Of a DNA stretch of 18,361 nucleotides, positions 7,414 to 13,826 are shown piece after piece. A program made the translations under genes and the position numbers. The stretch lies in contig DHCV01000004.1 of assembly GCA_002399025.1 (NCBI GenBank), positions 1-18,361 of the forward strand, in the 5' to 3' direction. The number at the start of each line of letters is the position of its first letter. Position 1 is the stretch's first letter. The DNA is from Bacteroidales bacterium UBA4893. Lineage in GTDB: Bacteria > Bacteroidota > Bacteroidia > Bacteroidales > P3. The notes under the pieces are model-generated. The model saw nothing but the letters and a program-made list of their open reading frames with translations, ran no database searches and was not told the origin of the DNA.

Positions 7414-7839
7414 ATAAACTTCTCAATATTTTTCTCAGCTTTTTGAGCCTGAGTCAGAACTAAAACTTTTCTACTGATCCAATAGTTAAATATTCAACAA
7501 ATTATCTACAAAAAACAACTCATCTTCTTAAAGATCATAAAGAAGATAAAGAATTTTTGCAGAAAGATAAGCATATTCTGTAATAAGATAAAGAGTTTAT
7601 GGTCAGAAAACGACTATTCTCATAAGAAAATCGACGTTTTCCAATCCAAAATCGACGATTTCCAACTTAAAATCGACGTTTTTTATATGAGAATCGACGT
7701 TTTTTAAGTAAGATATAGTTATCAAAATCCAAAAACATAAGGTTTGGGTACGAAATAAATTAGTTTTGGATGTAATATAAGAAGATATTAGTTTAGATTT
7801 AGGTTTAATTATTTGAGGAATTAAGGTTCTGCTTTTGCC
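7414..7839. other. Convergent intergenic gap between membrane protein and mreD
   Basis: This 426-bp stretch between two gene 3' ends has no plausible coding frame. Near its left end CTCAG (7435-7439) could pair with CTGAG (7450-7454), but that is a weak terminator. Most of the rest (7522-7794) is a 21-bp-period array. Bases 7795-7839 show nothing recognisable. No strong terminator is visible for either converging transcript, so array hairpins may serve that role. Confidence 0.6.
7522..7794. repeat. 21-bp-period array, thirteen units, two main word types
   Basis: Units start every 21 bp from 7522 and fit 14-bp word plus 7-bp linker. Three consecutive words are AAGATAAAGAATTT (7543), AAGATAAGCATATT (7564) and AAGATAAAGAGTTT (7585). 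Then comes a decayed copy at 7606 and four clear copies at 7627, 7648, 7669 and 7690 of AAAATCGACG(T/A)TTT. The 7648 copy contains a perfect 13-bp palindrome, AAATCGACGATTT. Later units at 7711, 7732 and 7753 are diverged but keep the frame, ending AAAACATAAGGTTT-GGGTACG and AAATAAATTAGTTT-TGGATGT. The unit at 7522 (ATCTTCTTAAAGAT) inverts the AAGATAAAG word. Core units are certain; the outer ones (7522, 7711-7794) are less so. Confidence 0.75.
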
Positions 7840-8355
7840 CTAAATTTTTCTTTTATGGATAAAGAGATAATCGCATAGCAAGATTAGAAGGGTTGTGATT
7901 ATGGTGCTGCAAATTATTCTTAGGAGGGTGAGGAAAAACTCCGAGAAATTGAAGATTTCTATTGTAAAATAGGTAAAATGATGTATGAAAACTAAGGAAG
8001 TAATATATGGGAGGTATGTTGAAAGGCTCATTTCTGCAATTGAAGGACGGAGATTTGTTTCTATGTCCTTGCCTGAAAAGAATATGGTTATGAATAAGGG
8101 TCTGATTAATGCAATGAGGGTTAGGGCAGCTGCATGAAAGCCAACCTGTCCTGCAAATATGTCAATAGTAAATCCCATCAAGAAAGCCAAAATTAATCCT
8201 AACCATTTAGGTGTATTTGTTGGTAACATCAAAATAAACCAAACATAAATCATTGGGTTAAAGTATCCAAATATGTTCAACCCATTCAAAATAAAAACTT
8301 GAAAGGCAGCAATTAGGACAAAATGCAAAAATCCAAGTAATATATCCTTATTCAT
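7840..8355 (-). CDS. mreD: Rod shape-determining membrane protein MreD
   Basis: Inner-membrane component of the elongasome, which works with MreC, RodA and PBP2 to guide lateral peptidoglycan synthesis. The 171-residue product is almost wholly hydrophobic, with about five helices and the short polar loops typical of MreD. The segment LILAFLMGFTIDIFAGQVGFHA carries the family's hallmark acidic G-x-x-x-D-x-x-x-G turn. The identification leans on the position directly after mreC: its ATG overlaps the end of mreC by 8 bp, showing translational coupling. Normally mrdA (PBP2) and rodA would follow; here the strand ends in a repeat array and a convergent gene. Confidence 0.88.
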   Translation of the reverse strand: MNKDILLGFLHFVLIAAFQVFILNGLNIFGYFNPMIYVWFILMLPTNTPKWLGLILAFLMGFTIDIFAGQVGFHAAALTLIALIRPLFITIFFSGKDIETNLRPSIAEMSLSTYLPYITSLVFIHHFTYFTIEIFNFSEFFLTLLRIICSTIITTLLILLCDYLFIHKRKI

Positions 8356-9178
8356 TTTTAATGTCTTTTGTGAGTTGAATTTGTTCTTCCTTAAAGAAGT
8401 TCTTTACAATATAAACGTATTCCAATTTGTTATAATCAACAGCGAATTTAATGTCCACAACATAAAATCCTGTTCCCTTATCTTTATCAAACTTCTTAAT
8501 CTTCCCAACCATAATTCCTTCGGGAAAGTCCTGAGAGAATCCACTTGTAATAATTGTATCTCCAATCTTTAGAGGTATTGAAGAAGGTATATCAACAAGT
8601 TTTCCTGAGGTGTAATCTCCGCCTTCCCAAACTAAGGTTCCAGATATTTTTGTTCTTTGATTTTTTATGTTTGGTCGTGAGTCTTGATGCAATACACTCA
8701 TTACCAAAGAAAAATTATCAGATACATTTACAATCACTCCAACAATTCCACTGGGACTAATTACTCCCATATTATTTGTAACTCCATGCAAACGTCCTTT
8801 GTTTAGCATAAAGTAATTATTTCTCTTACTAATTGTCTTTTGGATTACCTTTGCATCAATATATTCGAACTGTTGCTTGTAAATAGTGTCATTGTATTGA
8901 AATGCTTTGTGTTGATACTTAACATAGGAGGTTTCAATCATCGCCCGAAGCTTTGCATTTTCCTTAACAAGAGCTTCATTTGAAGAGCCATAGGTGAAAT
9001 ACTTTGTAATATTATATGTTCTGGCATTAACTTTTCCAGCAATTTGGTTGGCGAAAGAAGTGATTGCGGAGGCTTGGTAAAAAGAGTTTTGAGAAATTAT
9101 ATAGATAGCTATGCCTTCAAGGAAGATAAATAGGAATATATGTGAGTATCGCTTTAAAAACCTAACCAGATTACGCAT
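8348..9178 (-). CDS. mreC: Rod shape-determining protein MreC
   Basis: Bitopic periplasmic scaffold that activates PBP2/RodA in cell elongation. I place the start at the ATG reading MRNLVRFLKRYSH, giving 276 residues. A longer in-frame start at 9349 would add 57 residues, cover both divergent promoters and overlap the opposite gene, so it is unlikely. A transmembrane helix (about 12-29), a short coiled coil (about 65-82, NEALVKENAKLRAM), then the beta-rich MreC domain follow, with KRNNYFMLNKGRLHGV, MGVISPSGIVGVI, and GDTIITSGFSQDFPEGIMVGKI. A -7 box TACTTTTG lies at 9205-9198. mreB, usually directly upstream, is absent; a divergent lipoprotein gene occupies that side. Confidence 0.95.
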   Translation of the reverse strand: MRNLVRFLKRYSHIFLFIFLEGIAIYIISQNSFYQASAITSFANQIAGKVNARTYNITKYFTYGSSNEALVKENAKLRAMIETSYVKYQHKAFQYNDTIYKQQFEYIDAKVIQKTISKRNNYFMLNKGRLHGVTNNMGVISPSGIVGVIVNVSDNFSLVMSVLHQDSRPNIKNQRTKISGTLVWEGGDYTSGKLVDIPSSIPLKIGDTIITSGFSQDFPEGIMVGKIKKFDKDKGTGFYVVDIKFAVDYNKLEYVYIVKNFFKEEQIQLTKDIKNE

Positions 9179-9197
9179 AAAATAAGATTTAGTAGTG

Positions 9198-9205
9198 CAA
9201 AAGTA
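9198..9205 (-). promoter_or_regulatory. Probable mreC -7 box
   Basis: On the minus strand this reads TACTTTTG, matching TAnnTTTG. It lies 20 bp upstream of the chosen mreC ATG and so gives a very short leader. No clear -33 TTG is present. Where the -33 contact would fall (about 9225-9229) is inside the spacer of the divergent promoter. Confidence 0.45.
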
Positions 9206-9214
9206 ATAAGAAAT

Positions 9215-9245
9215 TTTGTGATAAATAAAAAAAGTATTAGTTTTG
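9215..9245 (+). promoter_or_regulatory. Bacteroidota-type promoter of the small lipoprotein gene
   Basis: TTTG (9215-9218) and TAGTTTTG (9238-9245) are separated by 19 bp, an almost ideal Bacteroidota promoter. Transcription should begin near 9252, about 20 nt before the ATG at 9273. It sits back to back with the mreC promoter. Confidence 0.7.
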
Positions 9246-9272
9246 CCGTAATAAATTTTAAAAACAAACAAA

Positions 9273-9791
9273 ATGAAGAAATTATTTTTATACTTAATGT
9301 TAGTAGCTCCTATCTTCTTTTCAGCATGCGAAGGAAGTGAAGAAATCACCGGAAAGTTTGAGTTTACTATAGATGGTAAAGCTTATACATTCCCTTTAGC
9401 AACCTTTGTACAAAGAGATGGAAAAACAATTGTTACTACTACAGATGTTTCTAACACAGGAACAGTTGTTTTTAATGGAATAGAAACAGGGAATTATAGA
9501 TTAGGTCTTGGTGCAAATCTTCCTGAAGCATTATTAAATCTTAATGGAATTGGTAGCTCAACCAATAATTTATTTCTCTACTATAAAACTGAAGAATCTG
9601 ACAGTGCCTTCTTCTCTTTGTTCGGAACTCTAAACGTAACTGAGTATTCTGCTGAAAAAGTGGTAGGAACATTCTCAGGTCAAGGACTTACAAAGGCAAC
9701 AATAATGGGAGGCGACACTAATGCAATCATTTCACAGGTTAGACCTTTTAGTGGTTCATTCACTGCAAAAACAGTTTCTACAAGCAAATAA
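9273..9791 (+). CDS. Small lipoprotein of unknown function
   Basis: A 172-residue protein with a lipoprotein signal peptide: MKKLFLYLMLVAPIFFSAC, with Cys19 the likely lipidated residue. The residues after it (C-E-G-S-E-E) are acidic, as in the Bacteroidota lipoprotein export signal that directs proteins to the outer leaflet of the outer membrane; surface exposure is inference. The mature part is beta-rich and begins TGKFEFTIDGKAYTF, a pattern seen in many small Bacteroidota lipoproteins of unknown role. No enzyme motif or metal site was seen. It forms its own unit, with a strong promoter before it and a strong terminator after. Confidence 0.8.
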   Translation: MKKLFLYLMLVAPIFFSACEGSEEITGKFEFTIDGKAYTFPLATFVQRDGKTIVTTTDVSNTGTVVFNGIETGNYRLGLGANLPEALLNLNGIGSSTNNLFLYYKTEESDSAFFSLFGTLNVTEYSAEKVVGTFSGQGLTKATIMGGDTNAIISQVRPFSGSFTAKTVSTSK

Positions 9792-9826
9792 GTTAGATAA
9801 ATAAGATTAAACACCTTTTATCTTTG

Positions 9827-9869
9827 AATAAAGGAAGGTTATTTCAAAATATCCTTCCTTTATTTTTTT
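9827..9869 (+). terminator. Rho-independent terminator of the lipoprotein gene
   Basis: AATAAAGGAAGG (9827-9838) and CCTTCCTTTATT (9853-9864) form a perfect 12-bp stem around a 14-nt loop and are followed by a run of T. The hairpin begins 36 bp after the lipoprotein stop codon. Confidence 0.85.
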
Positions 9870-9944
9870 CTAAACGAGCTTTATATTTAGCCTTGTTTTA
9901 GTTTTATATTTTAAGATTATAGACCAATATTTCTTAGTTTTAGT

Positions 9945-9952
9945 TATCTTTG
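9945..9952 (+). promoter_or_regulatory. Probable operon promoter -7 box
   Basis: TATCTTTG matches TAnnTTTG. There is no clear -33 element. It predicts a start near 9959, just ahead of the LD-carboxypeptidase ATG at 9972, and is the only promoter-like site found before the seven-gene cluster. Confidence 0.5.
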
Positions 9953-9971
9953 CCTATTGAAAAAACCAAAA

Positions 9972-10880
9972 ATGAGCATAAGACCAGAATTATTATCAAA
10001 AGGAGATAAGGTAGCAATTGTTGCAACAGCGAGGAAGATAAGTCTTTCGGAAGTAGAGTATGCTATAGATTTGTTTTCAAAATGGGGATTAGATGTTGTT
10101 GTTGGCAAGACTATAGGGTTAGAGGATAATCAATTTGCAGGAACAGACTCTCAAAGAGCAGAAGATATTCAGGAATTTTTGGACGACGAGGACATTAAGG
10201 CAATCTTTTGTGCTCGTGGAGGATATGGCACTGTTAGGATAATTGATAAGCTTGACTTTAGATCTTTTTCCAAACATCCCAAATGGATAATTGGATATTC
10301 AGACCCAACAGTTTTGCTTATGCATATTTGTTTCAATTTTAATATTGAAACCATTCATGGCATTATGCCTTTTAATATTAATGATGTTTCTTTTCAATCT
10401 TTAGCAACAGAGAGTCTTAAAGAATGTTTATTTGAAAAAACAAATATTAGAGAATATCCTTCAAATAGTTTTAATTGTAAAGGAAAAGCAAAAGGTGATT
10501 TAATTGGAGGTAATTTATCTATTCTATATAGTTTGCTTGGTTCTTCAAGTTTTGGAGAAACAGAAGGAAAGATTCTTTTTATTGAAGACTTAGATGAATA
10601 TCTCTACCATATTGATAGGATTATGCAAGCATTGAAAAGAGCAGGTAAATTAGATAAACTTGCAGGATTAATAGTTGGTGAGTTTTCTTTAATGCACGAT
10701 AACACTATTGCTTTTGGCAAAACAGCCAATGAAATTATCTTTGAAGCAGTTGAAGAGTACAATTATCCAAAAGCATTTAATATTCCAATAGGTCATATTG
10801 AAGAGAAAAACATTGCTTTTGTAGTAGGAAGAGAAACCTCACTAATAGTAGATAACGATAAAGTAATAATTGAGCAATAA
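9972..10880 (+). CDS. ldcA: LD-carboxypeptidase (S66 family, LdcA-like)
   Basis: Serine peptidase that removes the terminal D-Ala from muropeptide tetrapeptides (L-Lys/mDAP to D-Ala bond) during peptidoglycan recycling. Counting from the ATG at 9972 it has 302 residues, with the S66 triad Ser110 (GYSDPT), Glu205 (FIEDLDE) and His275 (IGHIEEKN), spaced as in Pseudomonas LdcA. The nucleophile-domain signature FCARGGYGTVRI precedes Ser110. A TTG at 9957 extends the frame by five codons, but it lies within about two bases of the predicted transcription start, so the ATG is preferred. There is no signal peptide, which fits a cytoplasmic recycling enzyme. yraN follows after 10 bp. Confidence 0.92.
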   Translation: MSIRPELLSKGDKVAIVATARKISLSEVEYAIDLFSKWGLDVVVGKTIGLEDNQFAGTDSQRAEDIQEFLDDEDIKAIFCARGGYGTVRIIDKLDFRSFSKHPKWIIGYSDPTVLLMHICFNFNIETIHGIMPFNINDVSFQSLATESLKECLFEKTNIREYPSNSFNCKGKAKGDLIGGNLSILYSLLGSSSFGETEGKILFIEDLDEYLYHIDRIMQALKRAGKLDKLAGLIVGEFSLMHDNTIAFGKTANEIIFEAVEEYNYPKAFNIPIGHIEEKNIAFVVGRETSLIVDNDKVIIEQ

Positions 10881-10890
10881 ATAAATTATT

Positions 10891-11256
10891 ATGGATACAA
10901 CAGTTGATTTTGGGCAGAAAGGGGAGAAATTGGCTTTGGATTATTTAATTGAGAAGAAATACCTTATTCTTGAAACAAATTATAGAAGTGGAAAGAATGA
11001 GGTTGATATAATTGCAAAGAATAGTGGTGAGATAGTTTTTGTTGAAGTAAAAACAAGAAGTACTGATATATTTTGTGAGCCTGAATCGGCTGTTACAAAA
11101 GAAAAGCAAAGAGCAATAATAAAGGTTGCAAATAGTTATATCCTTAAAAATAATATTAATGAAGAGGCTCGATTTGATATTATTGCAATTATTAGAAATG
11201 AAAGCGAAACAAAGATAAATCATATAATAAATGCTTTTACCCCAATGCCCTATTAG
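10891..11256 (+). CDS. YraN family (UPF0102) putative nuclease
   Basis: A 121-residue protein of the widespread YraN/UPF0102 family, which has a PD-(D/E)xK nuclease-like fold; its biochemical role is not settled. The family core is intact: GQKGEKLALDYL at the start, then NEVDIIA with Asp39, and FVEVKTR with Glu52 and Lys54, which form the predicted metal-binding catalytic set. The length is typical. It begins 10 bp after the LD-carboxypeptidase stop, and its own stop is followed at once by the ATG of the next gene (TAGATG), so translation is probably coupled. Confidence 0.9.
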   Translation: MDTTVDFGQKGEKLALDYLIEKKYLILETNYRSGKNEVDIIAKNSGEIVFVEVKTRSTDIFCEPESAVTKEKQRAIIKVANSYILKNNINEEARFDIIAIIRNESETKINHIINAFTPMPY

Positions 11257-11997
11257 ATGAAAAAGATAGTTTTTGTTATAATTTTATTTTTATCTTCATT
11301 TTCTTATTCTCAAGAAATGAAAAATTATCCTATTAACTATTATGAAGAAATAGGAGAATATGATATTTCTAAATTATTTATAAGTGATTCTATTATTATA
11401 GAACACGAAGGAGGTGTTAAACAAAATAAACCACAACCATTAGGATTTATCGGAGAAGAATATCAAAGATTTTATATTCAATTCTTATCAATAGCTAAAC
11501 AAATTAAATACAAACATAAATATTTTGTTCGAGGGAAAACAAGAGTGAAGGATAATATTTGTGATTTTGAAGGAGAGATAAATATTGAAGAGTGTAAAAC
11601 TGGGAATATGATTTGGATTTTGGATAGTATTGATAAGTTTGACACAGGATACATGAAAGGAAGTTATCAGTTTATGGAGAATAAAGAGTGTCATCATTCT
11701 GGGATTTTAGAAGGAGAGTTTTTAATTAAATTCTATTTTGACAAAAAAGGAAGAATGCAATATGATGGATTAAGAATATATGCAGATGATTTTTCAAATA
11801 ATCAATTTTGGGGCTATTGGACAAGTTATGATAAGAAAATAAATCTTGAATGCACTTGGGGTGATTTTAGAATTCCTAATTCAAAGGGATTTGATATTGG
11901 AGTAGGTGAGTTTAGCCCTAATCCAAAATATATTAAGAATGGATGGGAAAACTACAATGAAAATGAAAGTGAATGGTGGATAGATAATAAACGATAA
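11257..11997 (+). CDS. Secreted protein of unknown function
   Basis: A 246-residue product that I do not recognise. A clear Sec signal peptide (MKKIVFVIILFLSSFSYS, then Q) lacks a lipobox cysteine, so a soluble periplasmic or secreted protein is expected. The mature part is rich in aromatic and acidic residues and ends in a Trp-rich stretch (WENYNENESEWW). Its four cysteines fall in the middle of the protein, at NICDFEG, IEECKTG, NKECHHSG and LECTWGD. The coding sequence starts directly after the yraN stop and ends 8 bp before the MerR-type gene. Among housekeeping neighbours it looks like an accessory gene in an otherwise conserved kind of operon. Confidence 0.75.
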   Translation: MKKIVFVIILFLSSFSYSQEMKNYPINYYEEIGEYDISKLFISDSIIIEHEGGVKQNKPQPLGFIGEEYQRFYIQFLSIAKQIKYKHKYFVRGKTRVKDNICDFEGEINIEECKTGNMIWILDSIDKFDTGYMKGSYQFMENKECHHSGILEGEFLIKFYFDKKGRMQYDGLRIYADDFSNNQFWGYWTSYDKKINLECTWGDFRIPNSKGFDIGVGEFSPNPKYIKNGWENYNENESEWWIDNKR

Positions 11998-12005
11998 ATA
12001 AAGTT

Positions 12006-12353
12006 ATGGAAAATACAGAAAGAATATATTATAGTATTGGAGAGGTGGCTTTGGAGTTGGATGTTAGCTTACCAACTTTAAGGTTTTGGGAAACTGAATT
12101 CAAACAAATTAAACCTCACAAAAATAAAAGAGGAGTAAGGTTTTATACTAAATCAGATATTGAACTTCTTAAACAAATACACTATCTTACAAAAACCTGT
12201 GGATACACTCTTGAAGGAGCAAAAAACTACCTTAAAGGGAAAGAAACTGTTGAGAAAATAGAAAGCAAGGAAAACAATAATCCAAATGTGGAGATTGTTC
12301 GTTCTTTGACTGAAATAAAAGAATTTTTATTGGAATTAAAAGAAACACTATGA
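12006..12353 (+). CDS. MerR family transcriptional regulator
   Basis: A 115-residue DNA-binding protein. The MerR-type winged helix-turn-helix spans about residues 6-75: YYSIGEVALELDVSLPTLRFWE is the recognition half, and GVRFYTKSDIELLKQIHYL is the wing and helix that follow. A short C-terminal helix (about 85-115) probably dimerises; there are no effector-domain cysteines, so metal sensing is unlikely. Compact MerR proteins of this type are common in Bacteroidota, usually with unknown targets. Its last codon and stop overlap the ATG of the arsenate reductase gene (ATGA), so the two are translationally coupled. Confidence 0.9.
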   Translation: MENTERIYYSIGEVALELDVSLPTLRFWETEFKQIKPHKNKRGVRFYTKSDIELLKQIHYLTKTCGYTLEGAKNYLKGKETVEKIESKENNNPNVEIVRSLTEIKEFLLELKETL

Positions 12354-12808
12354 ACATATTAATCCTTTGTACTGGAAATTCTTGTCGTTCGCAGATTGCT
12401 CAAGGTTGGTTAAAGACTATTAATCCTTCCTTAAATGTTCATTCAGCTGGAACAAACCCAGCAAAAAAGGTAAATCCTTTGGCGATTGAGGTTATGAAAG
12501 AGTCAGGAGTGGATATTTCTTCTCAAAAACCAAAAAGTGTTGATGAGTATTTGGGAATGGATTGGGATTATGTAATAACTGTATGCGATGATGCAAAGGA
12601 GACATGTCCTGTATTTTTAGGAGATGCCAAACATCGTCTTCATTATTCATTTGATGACCCTTCAAAAGCAGAAGGCAGCGAGGAATTTATTTGGAATGAG
12701 TTCCAGAGAGTCAGTCTTGAGATTAATCATATATTTTTCTTCCTCAATGAAAAAGTATTTGGGCAAGAAAATATAATATGTGAGAATACTGATTGTCCAG
12801 AATTTTAA
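12350..12808 (+). CDS. arsC: Thioredoxin-dependent arsenate reductase (LMW-PTP fold)
   Basis: Reduces arsenate to arsenite in the cytoplasm using the low-molecular-weight phosphatase fold. The 152-residue protein carries the P-loop CTGNSCRS with nucleophile Cys7, and the redox pair Cys79 and Cys86 in VCDDAKETCPVF. The spacing C7-C79-C86 is identical to C10-C82-C89 of the Staphylococcus pI258 ArsC, which marks the thioredoxin-coupled class rather than a plain tyrosine phosphatase. The catalytic Asp-Pro is in FDDPSKAEG. Further cysteines near the C-terminus (ICENTDCPEF) are unusual. No arsenite exporter (ArsB/Acr3) or ArsR is in the window, so its role in this operon may be general or the exporter is elsewhere. 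Confidence 0.9.
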   Translation: MNILILCTGNSCRSQIAQGWLKTINPSLNVHSAGTNPAKKVNPLAIEVMKESGVDISSQKPKSVDEYLGMDWDYVITVCDDAKETCPVFLGDAKHRLHYSFDDPSKAEGSEEFIWNEFQRVSLEINHIFFFLNEKVFGQENIICENTDCPEF

Positions 12809-12835
12809 GTTTAAAATTATATATCAGAAAGAAAT

Positions 12836-13813
12836 ATGAAAAAGAATATAGCACTTATGGCAGGAGGAAATAGCGGTGAGGCTGTTGTTTCTCTTCGTTC
12901 AGCCATTGAAGTAGAAAAAAATATTGATTCTAATCTCTATAATGTTTATAAGATTATTGTTCTTGGAAGAGATTGGTATTATGAAAAGTATGAAAAGAAA
13001 TACTTTATTGACAAGAATGATTTCTCTTTAAATATTGATGGAAATAAGATTAATTTTGATGGAGTATTCATGATTATTCATGGAACACCAGGAGAAAATG
13101 GGCTTATGCAAGGCTATTTGGAAATGATGAATATTCCTTGTGCTTCTTGCAGTTCCTTAGTTTCTGCAATTACTTTTGATAAGGTTGTTTGCAATGCTGT
13201 TATTAGAGAACTAAATATTGTGAAGGTTGCAAAAAATGTGAGTTTCTATAAACATTCTCCTTTGAATGAAGAAGAGATACTTTCAAAACTAAGCCTTCCT
13301 TTATTTGTTAAACCTTCAGAAGGAGGCTCAAGCATAGGAATGAGTAAGGTTAAAGAAAAGCATGAATTGGCTCCTGCAATCAAAACAGCCTCTGAAGTGC
13401 ACGATAGAATAATTATTGAGGAGTTTATTAAGGGAAGAGAACTTACTTGTGGGGTTATTGAAACTAAGAATGAGATTGTTGCTTTCCCAATCACTGAAAT
13501 AATTCCAAAGAAAGAGTTTTTTGATTATGAGGCAAAATATGATGGCTCAACTGCTGAAATAACTCCTGCAGAGGTAAGCGATAAGATTAGAATTGATGTT
13601 CAAGAAACTGCAAAGAAAATCTATAAAGGATTAAGCTGTAAGGGGGTTTGCAGGATTGACTTTATATTAAAGGATGATACCCAAGAGCTTTACTTCTTGG
13701 AAGTAAATACAATACCTGGTCAATCAGAACAAAGTATAGTTCCTCAGCAAGTAAGGAAGATGGGGTTAACAACAGAAATCCTCTATTCCAAAATGCTTGA
13801 AGAAATCTTTTAG
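12836..13813 (+). CDS. ddl: D-alanine--D-alanine ligase
   Basis: ATP-grasp enzyme that makes the D-Ala-D-Ala dipeptide for peptidoglycan precursors. The 325-residue protein has the N-terminal motif GGNSGEAVVSLRSA with Glu15, which binds the first D-Ala; HGTPGENGLMQG; the ATP-grasp loop KPSEGGSSIGMSKV; the omega loop EFFDYEAKY, whose final Tyr favours D-Ala over D-lactate; and the C-terminal NTIPGQSEQSIVP that binds the second substrate and magnesium. Nothing suggests a resistance-type (VanA-like) ligase. It lies 27 bp after arsC and 13 bp before the phosphatase gene. Its presence with the LD-carboxypeptidase gives the operon a cell-wall theme. Confidence 0.96.
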   Translation: MKKNIALMAGGNSGEAVVSLRSAIEVEKNIDSNLYNVYKIIVLGRDWYYEKYEKKYFIDKNDFSLNIDGNKINFDGVFMIIHGTPGENGLMQGYLEMMNIPCASCSSLVSAITFDKVVCNAVIRELNIVKVAKNVSFYKHSPLNEEEILSKLSLPLFVKPSEGGSSIGMSKVKEKHELAPAIKTASEVHDRIIIEEFIKGRELTCGVIETKNEIVAFPITEIIPKKEFFDYEAKYDGSTAEITPAEVSDKIRIDVQETAKKIYKGLSCKGVCRIDFILKDDTQELYFLEVNTIPGQSEQSIVPQQVRKMGLTTEILYSKMLEEIF

Positions 13814-13826
13814 TAAAAGCATATAT

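Noticed and set aside
8375..8760. Plus-strand frames opposite mreC
   Set aside because: They are antisense to strongly supported mreC, have no promoter or start context, and match no family.
9179..9349. N-terminal extension of mreC by 57 codons
   Set aside because: It would run through both divergent promoters and the 5' end of the lipoprotein gene; the ATG at 9178 puts the transmembrane helix at the expected place.
9957..9971. TTG start for the LD-carboxypeptidase
   Set aside because: It lies within about two bases of the transcription start predicted from the TATCTTTG box; the ATG at 9972 fits the family N-terminus.
10945..11223. Minus-strand frame opposite yraN
   Set aside because: Low-complexity product caused by AT-rich sequence; yraN on the plus strand has all its conserved motifs.
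13797..13826. Earlier ATG for the alkaline phosphatase
   Set aside because: It overlaps ddl and adds a polar stretch ahead of a clear signal peptide that begins at 13827.
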